Origin: Tamarix chinensis
Taxonomy: Eukaryota; Streptophyta; Magnoliopsida; Caryophyllales; Tamaricaceae
Assembly (NCBI GenBank): GCA_030549775.1
Contig: CM060180.1
Location: 83,607,672 to 83,671,671, forward strand
Length of the DNA stretch: 64,000 nt
Direction: 5' to 3'
Position 1 is the stretch's first letter; every line of letters begins with the position of its first letter. The translations under genes and the position numbers were made by a program. The notes under the pieces were generated by a model. The model was given only the letters and a program-made list of their open reading frames with translations, made no database searches and had not been told where the DNA came from. Below are positions 12,701 to 25,203 of this stretch, in pieces.

Positions 12701-13058
12701 AAGGAAAATTTATTTTCAACCAAGTGACTTAGTTTGGGTACATCTTAGAAAAGAATGTTTTCTAACACTTAGGAGATCTAAATTGGATCCTAAGGGTGAT
12801 GGTCCTTTTACTGTGTTAGAAAGGATTAATGATAATGCTTATAAAATTAATTTGCCTGCTAAATTTGGAAATGTTAGTAACTCTTTCAATGTTTTTGACT
12901 TAAGTCCTTTTATTGGAATTATAAAGGTTTCAGTGACGAAACCCCACCAAGAAGAGGGGGATGATGTGTATCTCAATAATTTGTATTTAAATAATTCTAT
13001 TGATTCTTGTAAATTGCATTGTACATATAATTACTTTTCTTATTCTGTGATTAATTAG
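9731..13058 (+). pseudogene. pol: pol region of the CRM-like element (PR-RT-RH-INT)
   Basis: Same frame as gag up to 10369, then broken. Aspartic protease: AIDSGSCINA at about 9800 and LLGRPW at 10015. A frameshift near 10360 separates it from reverse transcriptase (10507-11046), with [18 protein letters not shown] and the catalytic YFDD at about 10921. After another shift come the thumb/connection region and RNase H (11349-11606, [11 protein letters not shown]). Integrase follows: HHCC finger about 11880-12025, core with the Asp of VVVDRFS (12148), the Asp of FDRDVKF (12275) and the Glu of DGQTEVVN (12385), then a GPF-type C-terminal domain (about 12680-12940). No classical chromodomain follows. 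The frame continues into the 3' LTR to 13058. At least six stops or shifts make it inactive. Confidence 0.88.
12949..12961 (+). other. Polypurine tract
   Basis: aagaagaggggga immediately precedes the 3' LTR and is the expected primer for plus-strand DNA synthesis. Confidence 0.85.
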
Positions 13059-13860
13059 GGAAAAATCAAATCATTGGAAATGGACCATAATGTGGCTGCT
13101 GTGAGTAGATGTTGCTGGTTGGTGCTGCTGTCCAGAAATTGCTGCATAAGTTGATTTTTATTTGTTGATTATATCAGAGGGAAAATTATCAATCCCATAT
13201 GATGCATTCGTAGGCACATCTTAGCTAGTGGAATTAAGTTGGCCACATAATCAGTCACCCGACCCATATTTTCTAGGTTAGAAGGATTGCAGATTATGCA
13301 ACCCTTAATTCCCATAATTAGCTACATAAGTTAGCTAATGGGAATTAATTTGTATCTTAATTATGTGGGAATGTTGTAATCTTGTATTTGTAATTGGGCT
13401 AAATTATTGTTATCAGCACCAATGGTGGCCTTGTATTTTTTTGGGTAATTGTTTCGGTTGATATGCATTTGGACTGCTGGGTTATTCTAATTAAGCCCTT
13501 CGAACCATATGTATCTTGTATTGTATACGTGCATATATAAGGGCATATATAGGAGGTTGTACGATACTTTTGGCAGATTATTATAGATTATCTCGATCAT
13601 TCTTTTCTCTCTCTGGAAATTCTCTCTCCCGACTTCTCTCTCGCGAAACCCTCGCTTGCTCGATCTTTTTCTCTGCTGATCTTCTTCTTGATACTATTTT
13701 TTGTGAATCCAATCTTAGTTGCTGTTGAATACAACTGTGTCCTAAGTTTTCTTTACCTTCCTTTGGTTTAATTTCCTTAGGCTGATCTGTATTTGTGGTC
13801 AAACCCATCACTTGACTCACAATCCGGGGAAATTTCTTGAAACCTATCCAGGCTTCATCA
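12962..13860 (+). repeat. 3' LTR of the CRM-like element
   Basis: 899 bp, same ends as the 5' LTR and aligned with it along its whole length, with scattered substitutions. Followed directly by the AGATG duplication at 13861-13865. The pol frame enters its first ~95 bases. Confidence 0.93.
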
Positions 13861-16235
13861 AGATGTGTAATTGGTGTGCCAATAGTTTAGAAGTCTTTAA
13901 TGAACTATCTATAGAAACTCGATAATCCATAAACACTCCTCACCACATCAATATCTTTAGGTATTTAACAATCATGAATACCTTAAATCTTTATATGATC
14001 CACTGTTATACCTTCTCTACTCATAATATAACAAAGGAGAACAATACTCAAAAGAATAAGATCACACTTTTCTATTTTTCAAAGAGTTTAGCTTCCCTTA
14101 ACTTATTTAATAGTCTCCTCAATTGACTAAGATGATCGTGCACATTTTTACTATACATAAGTATATTATCTAAGTATACGACAATGAATTCTATAAGAAA
14201 AGGTTGAATAAACTAATTCATTAGTCTCATAAATGAACTACGCACATTACACAATCTAATTAGCAAAACAATCCATTCTTGAAGACCATATTTTGCTTTA
14301 AAAGTTGTTTTTCCTTTCATCCCCTTCTCTTATTCTCATTTAATGATATCCACTCCTTATATCAATTTTATAGAACACCTGTGCTCCACATAATTTATCT
14401 AATATTTTATCTAATCTAGGAATAGGAAATCTATATTTGATATTTATATTTTTCACATCTCTAGAATCCATATATATGCGCCGCATATAATCATTTATAG
14501 GAACAAGTAATGCATGTACAAAACATGGAATCATGATCTCTATTACATATCTTTTTCCTATGAGCTCTTGTATTTGTCTCTCTAATTCCTTATAATATTC
14601 TAATTTACATCTATAAGTAAGTCGATTGGGTAAAGATATGCTAGGCATTAAGTCTATAACATGTTCCATTCCTCATTTAGGTGGTAATCCTTATGGTAAT
14701 TCATTAGGAAACACATGTTTATGATCATCTATGAGCTCATCTAATTTAGGATTATTTTCATTTTTCTCCCCTTGTAGGGATTCCTTGATAATCATAGCTT
14801 AGAAACTACCTTATTCCTTAATACATTCTATAATAACCTTTTTCATGCTAAATAAACTCTTTTCTATTTTCAGTTATGTTACCATTATCACACTTAGAAG
14901 GTTTGAGTTTATGCTTCTTCTTATACATTTCAACAAGATATTCATAAGTAATGCTATTACAAATAGACAAATTGATCATATTGCCATGGTCTACCTAATA
15001 AGATTCCACATACATCCATAGGCAAAACATCACATACCACATCATCATGATAATTACCAATTCTAAATGAGATTAGGGTTTCTTTTGTTACCTTGACTCC
15101 TTTATCCTTGTTAAGCCATTAAATAGAATATGGCTTCAAATTAGGTGCTTTCTCCAACCCCAATCCTTTCTCCATCATCTCATTAGCCACATTTATTCAA
15201 GATCAACTATCAATGATAACCTGACAAGCTGTATCTCCCACTTTTCCTTTAGTCTTGAATATCTTTTCTTGTCGACTAGGTTGCTCATTAACTTGCACAT
15301 GAAGTACTCTTTGTAGCACATAATAATCATTTCCCTCATCCTCTCATTCACTTAAAATTTCTTCCTTTGACTTTAACTCAAGATCATCATCATAAGTCTT
15401 TATAGCTTCAATCTATTGAATAAATAATATTCTTTGGTTGGGACATTTTCTAGCAAAGGGTTTGAATCCTCGACACTTAAAACATTATTTATAGAGACTT
15501 AATTGACCCGGGTATTTACTTTTTACTCTCATTTAATACCTTATTTCTTCTCAAAATTTATAGAGCTTGAGTATTTCAGTAGTACTTTATAAAATAATTA
15601 CTTTTCTTAGCATGAGGCTTAGTAGAGTTGATTAATTTTAAAATCTTGAAAAGAGATAAATCATATCCTAAATAGAATCATGTAGAAAAAAATTCAACTT
15701 TATCTCAAATCATCATATTAAGGCCACCAAGAATAGTATATGTTCGTTCCTTCCTCTCATGGATAGCACATATAAGTGCTAGACTCTAAAATTCTCTAAC
15801 ATATTCTTCAACACTTTAAAGTTCTAATCTAGTGGTAGTCAATCATATGTAATTATCTTACTCATAATATATAGCTATAAATTTTCTTCTCAAATGTTTC
15901 TTAAGCTTATTCTAAGATTTAATTTTAAGATTACCTTCTCTTTCCGTATTCTTTTGAAGTTATTATACCATATCCTAGAAAAATTCTTAAAATTAAGAGT
16001 AGCTAATTTAGATTGTTTTCTCATCATGATAATCTTTTAATTCAAAAATAGCTGCTACCTCATATAACCATTCAAGAAATAATTCAACATCAATTTTACC
16101 ATAAAAATAAGCAAGATGAAGTTTGATACCTTTATCTTTATTATGATAATGCCTTGATTGATGATCATTATTCCTTCTACCACTTCCACAACCTTGTAAC
16201 TCTTCTTCATACTCTAACCATGAGTTCAAATGTCT
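13861..16235 (-). pseudogene. Gypsy copy A, 5' half (gag, protease, RT)
   Basis: Minus-strand continuation of the relic at 5495-6762. From 16235 down: gag with a clear core (about 16150-15880, containing YFYGKIDVELFLEWLYEV), a zinc knuckle near 15475-15430 in which the histidine has become proline (CX2CX4PX4C), protease (about 15230-14960), and RT (14669 down to 13861, with LPNRLTYRCKLE and GAQVFYKIDIRSGYH). Stops and shifts throughout. The 5' end is truncated at about 16235, without LTR or primer-binding site. Confidence 0.8.
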
Positions 16236-19200
16236 TCCTTTTTTTTTAGATTGATAGAATTTTTAGCACTTTCCAATCTATCTCCAAAGAACAACTTTTT
16301 TTCTTGTAAATTTGAACCGAATCTTACTCGACAAAGGGAGACTCCATCCTTTATAATTGAGTTTGCATTACTGGAAGTAGTTGAAGTTGTGCATTGGTTT
16401 ATGCAAAATTCATTTAGAGCTTTTGGATTACCTCAAAAATGTCTTGAACATTTATTTATAAGCCCATACAAATTAGCTTTGCTAATAAACCTAACACAAG
16501 ATTAGTAGCTGGTCATGATGGTATTGTCATTTAATTGTGTTTTTAGGAGTTGGGTAGTGACATTTTTAGTGGTATTTCCATTTAATATTTTATTTCATTT
16601 ATTTACTATTCTTTTTGGGAGACAGTATAATCATATTCTGATGAGCTCATCTTGGATTTTTGATTCTTATGTAGCAAAGGCTATTTATGTAGCAAAAATT
16701 TCCTTATGTATGCTATTTGGTTACCTAGAGTACGGATACAGGTTGTGGTTGCTAATGGTAATTTGGTATATGTAGATGTTGTATGAATTGGTAATTAAGT
16801 ACTTCAGCTTGAGAACAAAAATTGAAACTCCATTAGTTATTTAACCTTACATTTGTCTCCATATATGCTCTTGTAGGCATCTTTTTTTCTTTTCAGGCAA
16901 TAAGCCCTCACTTTTTTTAGGTTTGTTGCCATACAAGTCTCCTCCCTATAAACTCTACCTGTTCTCTGCCTATTCCCTCTCTAAATTTCTCTTTTAGTGT
17001 CTTCTGGTATTTAACTCTCAACCTTGTTTAGTTCTTTTCACTCCTCTCTTTTCCCTTTGAAGGTTAATAGCTTTTTTCCCTTTTTCAGTCCATTTCCTTG
17101 CCCTCTGTCAACATGAACGATGACCAACTAGAAACCCTAAGCTATTCTTCACGATTTCAATTTGATTTGTACTAAATAACTACTATTCTTTGGATGTTGA
17201 GATCAAACACTTACATTCTTGAAGTAAAGAAAATAAGATTTTTGAGGGATAACACAAAACTCTTCACTTAAGTTCAGTTTTTAGAGAGTAAATGGTAAAT
17301 CAGATCTAAGTTTCATTCAAGTGTGAGCATAACTTTTAAGGGTGGTAGGTCTCATTTAGTTTCATTTTAACTCACCCCCCCAAAAAAAAGGACTGCTTTG
17401 GTTGGCATAAAAAAGAGTAACTTTAATTTTAACCAAAAAGTCAATCAGGTCTGATGGGTTTATTACCTAATTTTTGACCTATGTTGCCTGCCCATCTGAT
17501 TTGGGGGTGTTTTATTAGTAAACAAGCTAAGCTATAAGGATAAAACATGATTATAAAGAAAAAAGGGGTACTTTTCTACTGTAGGATAATATGCAAAATG
17601 CAGAACTAGCTTTCAACTATAGGTCTAACTACCATTATGATCTGATTAGAGCCTTCGTTTTTTTTTCCAAAAAAGGTCTGTTCTCTCTGAAACTTGCACT
17701 TCTGCTGCTGCCTTGGATTTTGGATCACCAAACATATCAGACTTGCCAAAAGAGTGTAGTAGTGGAACCTGGATCTCAATTGTTCTTAACTAGACAGTGA
17801 GCTAATTAAGCCATATGATGATTTAGGAATGGAGTATGGGCTTGCCTTCCCTTTTAGGAATGTAGTTCTTGTTGTTCCTGGGTGCTCCGACTATTTTAGT
17901 AAGGGAATAGAGTAAGGCTGAGCTTGTAGTTACACTTATGAATAAGCCATTTGACAGCACTTGTTTCCTCCAGTAACTAAGGAGCTTTTTTCTAATCATT
18001 CAACTCCATTGCCTCCAGATTATAATGCAATTACAGTGTTATAAGCCATCCATTCTTGGTTCTTGCTTTGAACTTAGTTTTCTTAGTTTGTGTTTTGTGC
18101 TGATCTTCCTCCTATTTGATGGTTTTATGGCTCAACTTGTCATCTCTTCCCTTGGCTTCTGAGATATGTTTGGCTGAGCGTAAGGAAGTCTGAGGAGTAA
18201 CTAATCATGTATTGAGCTCTCTCATAATTAGATTACATGACCTTCAGCCAATAAGATGTCATGCCACTATCCTCTAATTGGACCAAATTCAATTCATATG
18301 TTTGATAGATTTCCATAGTTATTTTGATTGTTTTGTGTATACATAGTAATTTTGATATTAGTTAAATTTATTAATTACCAAAAAAAAGTGCATGAAAGTA
18401 CCTAAATACAAGTCTTCTTTGGAATAATCAAAATATAAAGTATGAAAATCATAGTGGGATTGATAGAGTATTATAAATTTCTCATAGATGGTTATGACGG
18501 ATTCTCATGTTTGGGTTGATAGGACTGACTTGAAACCTCATGTGGCTCTAATTTGTATATGAAGGCAGAGTTGCAATTTCTGCATTTGTTGGTTTCAAAC
18601 ATATTTTTGATTTTCTGTAAGCTACTCCCTCCCTGTAACCTAAAACTTCAATACGTCTGAGTTTGAGTACTCCTGGCTATACTCTGATGGAGATCATATT
18701 AGCAAAACAACTAGACTTATCGTTAGACTTGTTCAATGGAAATTTTAGAAACTTTAATGCAGCTACCTTCCTTCCCTTACTGGTGCATCAGAGGCCCCGT
18801 GTCTATACCTAACAAGTTTGAACCTGTTCCAAATCCCAACCATCGTCATCTGAATACATTACCATGATATTTTTATAAATACATAGCTATTCACATCCAC
18901 TATATTTGTGTGATATCACATATGTGCACCCTAAGATATTAAAATATCCTCCATCCTTCACATGTAATATTATTCTACTAATTTATATGTTTTTTAATAA
19001 ATTAATGAAAACAGTCCTAGAAGTATACTTACATTATTTATTAAAAAATAATAAATTATTGAATACATACATAATTAAAAAATAATGATAAAAATAGAAA
19101 TTAAATTTTCATTTTTAAAAAATATTTTTTATACAAAAATTTAGTAATAAAATAACTTTTTTTTCATACAAAGTTAGTATTGTAGGTGTTTATTTATTAA

Positions 19201-20330
19201 AAAAATACTTAAAAAATTAGAATAATTCTTATTTAAATTTTATAATAAAAATAATCTATTTTATTATATATGAAAAACGGGGACTGCTCTAACATGGAAA
19301 ACCTTTGCAACGAGATGCAAATTACCCATCGAAAGGATGAAACAACAAGTATGGGTATATGTATTTCTAAGAATTAAGACATACAAGAAAAATTGTCAAT
19401 AATTATACTAAAATGGAAAATAACAAAATGGTATTATAAATCTATATAAATACTTATGAAATTAACAAAATGGAAAATACTAAAATATTCAATAATATAT
19501 GTAAATTATATATCTATATAAAATAACATATTATCAAAATATATTCAAGCTGATTATTCTTTGATAAATACATAAACTTAAGCTAATTATTAATGATGGT
19601 TGTATTGTATGTAAGACCCAAGTCTCCAACAACCACTATCCTTTGAGGATATTTCCTAGGACTAGAAACTGGCATTGTCTTGAAGGAGTAGATTTTTCTC
19701 ATAGATGAAATAGAGGGATCTCCACATTGGTAGTAATACAGTGTGCTAGGTTTCAATCCTGCATACCATAGAGTATAAATGATAAAACAACCATTTTGAA
19801 TTAAGAAACCATTTAGAATATATGTTAGTTGTGGCCTATTGTATGATTAACATATGCTTCGTAATAGGAAGATATATAGATGTGAAAAAATAACTATCTC
19901 TCACTAATATGGAATGGATAACAACTGTTTGTAGGTCGATGATCCTTGCTTGACTTTTGGACACTAGTACATTCATTCTGTGTGGTGCTTTTCTTCTTGA
20001 TCACAAGTAAGTTTCCAGTGCCTGTGGAAAACCTTTGGCATCATTTCCCCCCTCCTCCTACATTTTATTTGAAAGTTTAGTTGGTTTATGAATGATACTT
20101 ATAATTAATGTAACTTGGATCATTCCATACATTGTGGTGATTTTTCTAGTAAACCAAATACTATATGCAGCCATGGCTCGTTTACCATTGTCAAGGACAT
20201 AAAGGAATATTGTGATGGCATTTTGGTTTATTAGATTGAAGAATCAATACATGATATTATTATTAAGTTATTTACTTGATGTACTAGAATATATCAAATA
20301 ACCCAAGATGAATGTACATTAAGCTCAAAG
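16236..20330. other. Long stretch without a recognisable gene
   Basis: About 4 kb. At 16620-16790 (plus) a weak retropepsin-like echo may be present (HILMSSSWIFDSYVAKAI), similar in pattern to the ILMDSGS...F...VAK signature of other gypsy proteases; this is a guess. CT-rich leader-like sequence occurs at 16880-17100, and strongly AT-rich sequence with short A and T runs at 18950-19620. The remainder, including the 17.1-18.8 kb part of more balanced composition, shows no domain, RNA gene or repeat I can support. The left part of the Harbinger element should lie at the right end, but its terminal repeat could not be placed. Confidence 0.3.
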
Positions 20331-20370
20331 AACTCTTGAGCAAGGAATTAAGAATGTGGATGCATTTCTT

Positions 20371-20896
20371 AATTCTGATGTTAGTTGTATTGATCAACTT
20401 AGAATGGATAGGCATACATTCCATGTGTTGTGTGGGTTGCTTTGAAATGAAGGTGGTTTAAAAGAGTCCAAAAATATGTCAAATGAGGAAAGGGTTGCAA
20501 TCTTTTTGAACATACTAGCATATGATCAGAAGCATAGGATGATTCTCAGAAGATTAAAAAGATCCACCGAAACAATCAGTAGAAATTTTCATCAAGTGCT
20601 TAGAGCCGTCTTACGTTTGCTTTGGATTGTTGAAAATGCGATGGGCAATTCTACGAAATTCAAGTTTTTATGATGTTAGCACATATGTAGACATTGTAAC
20701 TTCATGTTGTCTTCTTCATAATCTCATTCGTAGAGAAATGAGGTGGGACCCGATGGAACAAGAGTTAGAGTTTTAAATAATGAGCACTTTCATGGAAAAT
20801 ATAAATGAAGAAAATAATCTAATTAGTATTGTTGATACCTCAAATGCGTGGACTGCTTGGAGAGATGGTATAACATATGAGATATTTGATGATTAG
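20371..20896 (+). pseudogene. PIF/Harbinger (HARBI1/ALP1-like) transposase, catalytic core deleted
   Basis: The N-terminal part reads QLRMDRHTFHVLCGLL, then NMSNEERVAIFLNILAYDQK and ETISRNFHQVLRAVLRL (about 20398-20618), the helix-turn-helix region of plant PIF/Harbinger transposases. One stop interrupts it near 20443. Right after that the sequence jumps to the family's C-terminal part (KMRWAILRNSSFYDV, CCLLHNLIRREMRWDP, NAWTAWRDG; to the stop at 20896) in another frame. The DDE core of roughly 150 or more codons is missing at a junction near 20617. It is therefore a non-autonomous internal-deletion derivative. Confidence 0.82.
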
Positions 20897-20947
20897 TGAC
20901 TTCGAAGGGGTTTTGAGTAGGACATGAATGAGATGATGATTATTTTG

Positions 20948-20967
20948 TATATATATATATATATATT
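20948..20967. repeat. (TA)n microsatellite
   Basis: About ten TA units between the transposase relic and the Myb-like gene. Confidence 0.9.
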
Positions 20968-21190
20968 TGTAGTATTTAGACATTTGCTTTGATGTAGTAT
21001 TTTAGGAATCTTGACTTATTGTAGTTGTGTTGATCTATTAGAGACTTTTTCAATAGTTTTAATTAATGAGATTAAGATGATTGTATTGCTATATTTTAAT
21101 TATTTATCAAAGTTTTAGATGATGGTTGTATTATATAGTTTATTATTTGTATGTTTTTAATATCATGAACAATATATAACAGTGAGTACC

Positions 21191-22298
21191 ATGAGTTCAA
21201 ACTCAACAACTACTAAAAAAGATCAGAGGATGACTTGGAGACATGATGATGATGATGAGAAGTTGATACAATTTTTGAAAGAGATGTGCCAAGATGGAAA
21301 GTGGAAGGCTGAGGGTGGATTTAAAGCTGGATATCTACTTCATTTGGAGAAGCATTTTGCTGAAGCAATGCCTGATTCTGAGTTTAAATCTACGACTATT
21401 GATTCAAGATTGGGCTACTTGAAAAAAACGCTTCAATGTATTACTTGAAATTAAGAAGAAAGGGAGTGTCTTTGGATGGAAGGAGGAACAAAAGATGGTG
21501 ACGGGTGATCGAAAACTATTTGATGAATGGGCTAAAGTAATTTCTTATTTCCTTTGTGACTTTTATATTCAAATTTTTCTTGATTTTTTTCTCTCATATT
21601 TGGATATCAATCTATCTTTGTTTTTCTATTGTTGTATATAGATCATACAAATGTTAATTTCACTTCTCATTATATTTGTGTAGATATATCTTATGCTTTT
21701 ATTTTAATTTTTGTAGAGTCATAGGGATGCAACGGGGTTATATATGAAGTCATTTCCTTTGTTTGATGATCTTAAATATATTTTTGCTAAAGATAGGGTT
21801 GTTGGTGCTAATGCTGCTACTGCTGCTGATAGAGTCGAGCTTGATATGTCACATGACTCTATCCTAGAAGCCATTCAAGAAAATACTCATATGATATATG
21901 AAGATGATGAAAATGATGAAGATGTTGACAATGTATTAGCTCAAGCATCTGACACAAGGGCCAAGAGAAAGAGATCAAGTGCAACTGCTTGTAGTTCAAA
22001 AAAATATAGAGCTAATAAGGAAGTGGAATCGACATATAGTATCATAAGAGAAACTATGAAGCAAATATCTACTGATAACAATGAGCAATTAAAGGAGTTG
22101 ATGAGTATGTTGGATAGAAGCCCAGAGTCTTACAAAGACGGGTTGTATGAAGAACTATTAGCAGTCCATGGCATATCTAGAATGGAACTAATGAAATTAA
22201 TGAAAAAAATGAATGAAGAACATGTGTGTAATTTTTGTCAATTTAAGGATGAAGATAAGAAATATGATTATCTTAGGATGTTATTGGATGAATTTTAG
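21191..22298 (+). pseudogene. Myb/SANT-like DNA-binding protein of the Harbinger element
   Basis: Second gene typical of PIF/Harbinger elements; the partner protein binds DNA and assists transposase. Exon 1 runs from the ATG at 21191 to 21536 and carries a Myb/SANT-like domain (Myb_DNA-bind_3 type: MTWRHDDDDEKLIQFLKEM, FGWKEEQKMVTGDRKLFDEW). A GT...AG intron is seen at 21537-21716, and exon 2 (from 21717) continues in frame with SHRDATGLYMKSFPLFDDL and ends at 22298. Exon 2 carries an acidic run, a basic stretch (TRAKRKRSS) and a Leu/Met-rich C-terminus. A one-base shift in a run of seven A at about 21421-21430 breaks exon 1; otherwise it is nearly intact. Confidence 0.8.
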
Positions 22299-22838
22299 GT
22301 TATGAAAATACTTTTATTATGTATTAGATGGATTGAAGTAATATTTTTTTTAATTAGATGAAGTTTGTAGACTTTTATTATGTTTTAATGGATAATTGTT
22401 ATCTTTTTAGCTATTAAATATGTAGTATGTGAATTAATTTTAAATGTCTTATTTCAAATATTGTTACGATATATCTTGATTAGTCTCTTTCATAGATTTT
22501 TTTAGTTATTGTAATATGTTATTTTGATTTATAAAAATTAAATTAAAAAATTTAATATATTAAATTTTGATTTATGTGATAAATAATTATTTATATTTTA
22601 TATCTAATAAAAATATTACTTAGTTTTCATGCTCATGAAGTAAAATAAAATATTATTTTAACATAAGTTATTGCTCTCAAACCAAACATAAGGAAAATAT
22701 TCCCTAAAATAATTTATCCTTACATACCAAAAAAGAAAGGTGGATAAATTTTCCTCCTTAATTATTAAATCCTTAATCATTTCCCCCTTAAACATTCCCC
22801 CTTAATCCATTTCCCTCATCCCAAGTATATCCTTAGTG
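22299..22838. repeat. 3' end of the Harbinger element
   Basis: AT-rich sequence leading to repeated fragments accaaacataagg (22680) and CTTAATCCATTTCCCTCATC, ending ...AAGTATATCC followed by TTA at about 22831. The pattern matches plant Harbinger termini with a TTA/TAA target. Directly after it the sequence is gypsy RT, so the element inserted there, or a rearrangement joins them. The matching left terminus was not found. Confidence 0.5.
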
Positions 22839-24123
22839 TCTTCATTCTCCCAATTAAATTCTCATTTTTTCACAAGTTGGGTAATAAGTGTAGCTATAGT
22901 AGAGAAATCCTTAATGGATCTCCTATAGAAACTAACTAACCCATGAAAACTTCTCACTTGGTGAATATCCTAAAGAATAGGCCACTCTTTAATAGCTTGT
23001 CTCTTAGTGGGATCAACATTAATACCCTCTTCACTAATAATATAACTAAGACAAACTATGCTTGGTAGCATAAATTCACAATTTTCTAATTTTCCATATA
23101 TTTTAGTTTCCTTAGTTTATCAAATAGTTTCCTTAAATACACAAGATGACTAGGCTCATTCTTCCTATATACAAGTATGTCACCCAAATAAAGCACAATG
23201 AATTTACCTATGAAAGGACAAATAATTTCATTCTTTAGTCTCATGAAAGAACTAGGTGTGCATCACACAACCCAAAAGGCATAACAATTATATTTAGTTT
23301 TAAAGATCATCTTCCATTCATCCCCTTTCCTAATTCTCATTTGATGATAACCACTTCCTAGGTCAATTCTACAAAACACACGTGAATCACAAAGTTCATC
23401 AAGCATGTTATCAATTTTAGGCATAGGAAATCTATATTTGCTATTTATATTATCTACGGCTCTAGAATTTATACCTATGCACCAGGTACCATCTTTCTTA
23501 GGAACTAGCAAGGTAGGTACATAACAAGGACTCATACTTTCTCTCATATAACCTTTGTCTAATAGTTATTGTATTTGTCTTTTTAATTCTTTAGCTTCTT
23601 CTAGATTACATATATAAGTAGGTTTATTATGTAAAGACAATCTAGGAATTATATCTATAGTAGACTCTATACCTTTAATAGGTGATAGTCCAAGAGATAA
23701 GTCATTAAGAAATACATCATTATATTCATTAAGAAATCTAGTAACGTTCGAATTGTTCTCCCTAAAATGAGATTCTTTTACTACAAAAGCATATCGAACA
23801 CCCTCTTCCTCAATGAAATTACTCATATCTTTTCATGTCAAAATAAACTTATTCTTAATCTTGATAAGTTGCATATGATCATAATGAGATGGTTTCAATT
23901 TATAGTTCTTATTATCTTTAAGCATAATATATTCATTAGTTACACCATCATGAATTAAATTTCCATCATATTTCTACATTCTTCCTAGTAATATACGACA
24001 ACCATTAATAGGCAATACATCACATAATACTTCATCATGATAGTGACTAATGTGAAAAGTAATTAGGGTTTACTCACCATTGTCCTTATTAAGCCATTTT
24101 AATAAATATGGATTATGATAATT
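22839..24123 (-). pseudogene. Gypsy copy F: RT and protease part
   Basis: Minus-strand. Protease remnants lie at 24118-23960 (a GRILL-type end near 24000). The pre-RT region (23826-23566, with LSLHNKPTYICNLEEAKEL) is followed by RT from about 23550 (MRESMSPCYVPTLLVPKKDG, FCRIDLGSGYHQMR). The fingers/palm are partly readable and the connection region ([20 protein letters not shown]) lies at about 22960-22900. It stops at 22838, where the Harbinger terminus begins. Its 5' parts are displaced to 27760-28205 and 31731-33362 by two LTR insertions. The last 5 bases (24119-24123, TAATT) are one target duplication of the first insertion. Confidence 0.82.
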
Positions 24124-24847
24124 TTTAATACCTCAAAACCCTAATTTAGAAAATTATAATAAAATAGAGGTTTATTAGTGAAATTAATTAAATATATTAT
24201 TTTAATAAAATAATGGGAGTAATTAAGATAAAAATGAGGGAAATAATAAAGAATTTAATTAGGGAAGATTAGGGTAATTTGATAATTAAAATAAAATTTA
24301 GGAAAATTTATCTAAAATATCCTCAATTAATATAAAAAGGAATTTAATTATTATTTTACTAAATTTTTATTATTTTCAAATATTCAAAAATATCAAAATA
24401 TCCTAAACACCACAACTAACATATTATCCTTTTTCTTTTTTTCCTTTTTCCCTCATTTTTCCTTTTTTCTTCTTTCTTTTTCCCTCCTCTACCTTCCCCT
24501 ACTTTTCCTTCTCCCTTTCTCCCTTTCCTTCCTCCTCCCTCCTTCTCCATCACCCTCGGCCACCACAACCATCACCATCCACGCCTCCACCTTGCTGCGC
24601 CACCGCCACCACTATAACCTTCTCAACCCAGAGAGTCCACACCCTATAACCACCATCTCACTCTCTCTTTTCTTGCCCTAAAAGACCTACCTTCTACAAA
24701 ACCACCACTTCCACCACCGCCGTTGTCGCCCCTGCCATGTGCCTCTGCTGCCGTTGCCACCTAGCTACCAACCTCACTAGGTTATGCCCTAACCCTTCCT
24801 AGCCCTTTAGTATAATTTATTTGGTATAATTATTATTTTAACTTTAC

Positions 24848-24895
<48 letters not shown>

Positions 24896-24896
24896 C

Positions 24897-24931
<35 letters not shown>

Positions 24932-24932
24932 C

Positions 24933-24964
<32 letters not shown>

Positions 24965-25112
24965 GATTATTATTAAAGTTATTACCATTATTATTACTAA
25001 TATTGTTACTAATATTCTATCATTGACTAATATAATTACCTAACCTTATTTTGGCTAATAATAGCATGGTTAACCATTTTAAGGATAATACCCTAATTTT
25101 TACAACTAAAGC

Positions 25113-25202
<90 letters not shown>

Positions 25203-25203
25203 C
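24848..25203. repeat. (ATT)n and (ATTATC)n microsatellites
   Basis: Three tracts: (ATT)n at 24848-24892, ATTATC/TTATCA hexamers to about 24963, and an uninterrupted (ATT)n of about 30 units at 25113-25203, all in the solo LTR. A poly-isoleucine open frame on the minus strand is an artefact of this repeat. Confidence 0.95.

Larger units (their letters stand above)
6763..13860 (+). mobile_element. Full-length Ty3/gypsy LTR retrotransposon, CRM-like
   Basis: Complete by structure: LTRs at 6763-7663 and 12962-13860, primer-binding site 7666-7678, polypurine tract 12949-12961, and identical AGATG duplications at 6758-6762 and 13861-13865. Domain order gag - protease - RT - RNase H - integrase is Ty3/gypsy. 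The LTRs begin TGATG and end CATCA, the integrase lacks a classical chromodomain, and the last frame runs into the 3' LTR; from family knowledge these point to the centromeric CRM clade of chromoviruses, but assignment needs a tree. Stops and frameshifts make it non-autonomous now. By eye the LTRs differ at roughly 5% of sites. It lies inside the RT of copy A. Confidence 0.93.

Noticed and set aside
17100..18850. A host gene in the more GC-balanced stretch
   Set aside because: Frames are short, no domain or coherent splice pattern could be built, and the apparent ATG contexts give no extended coding signal.
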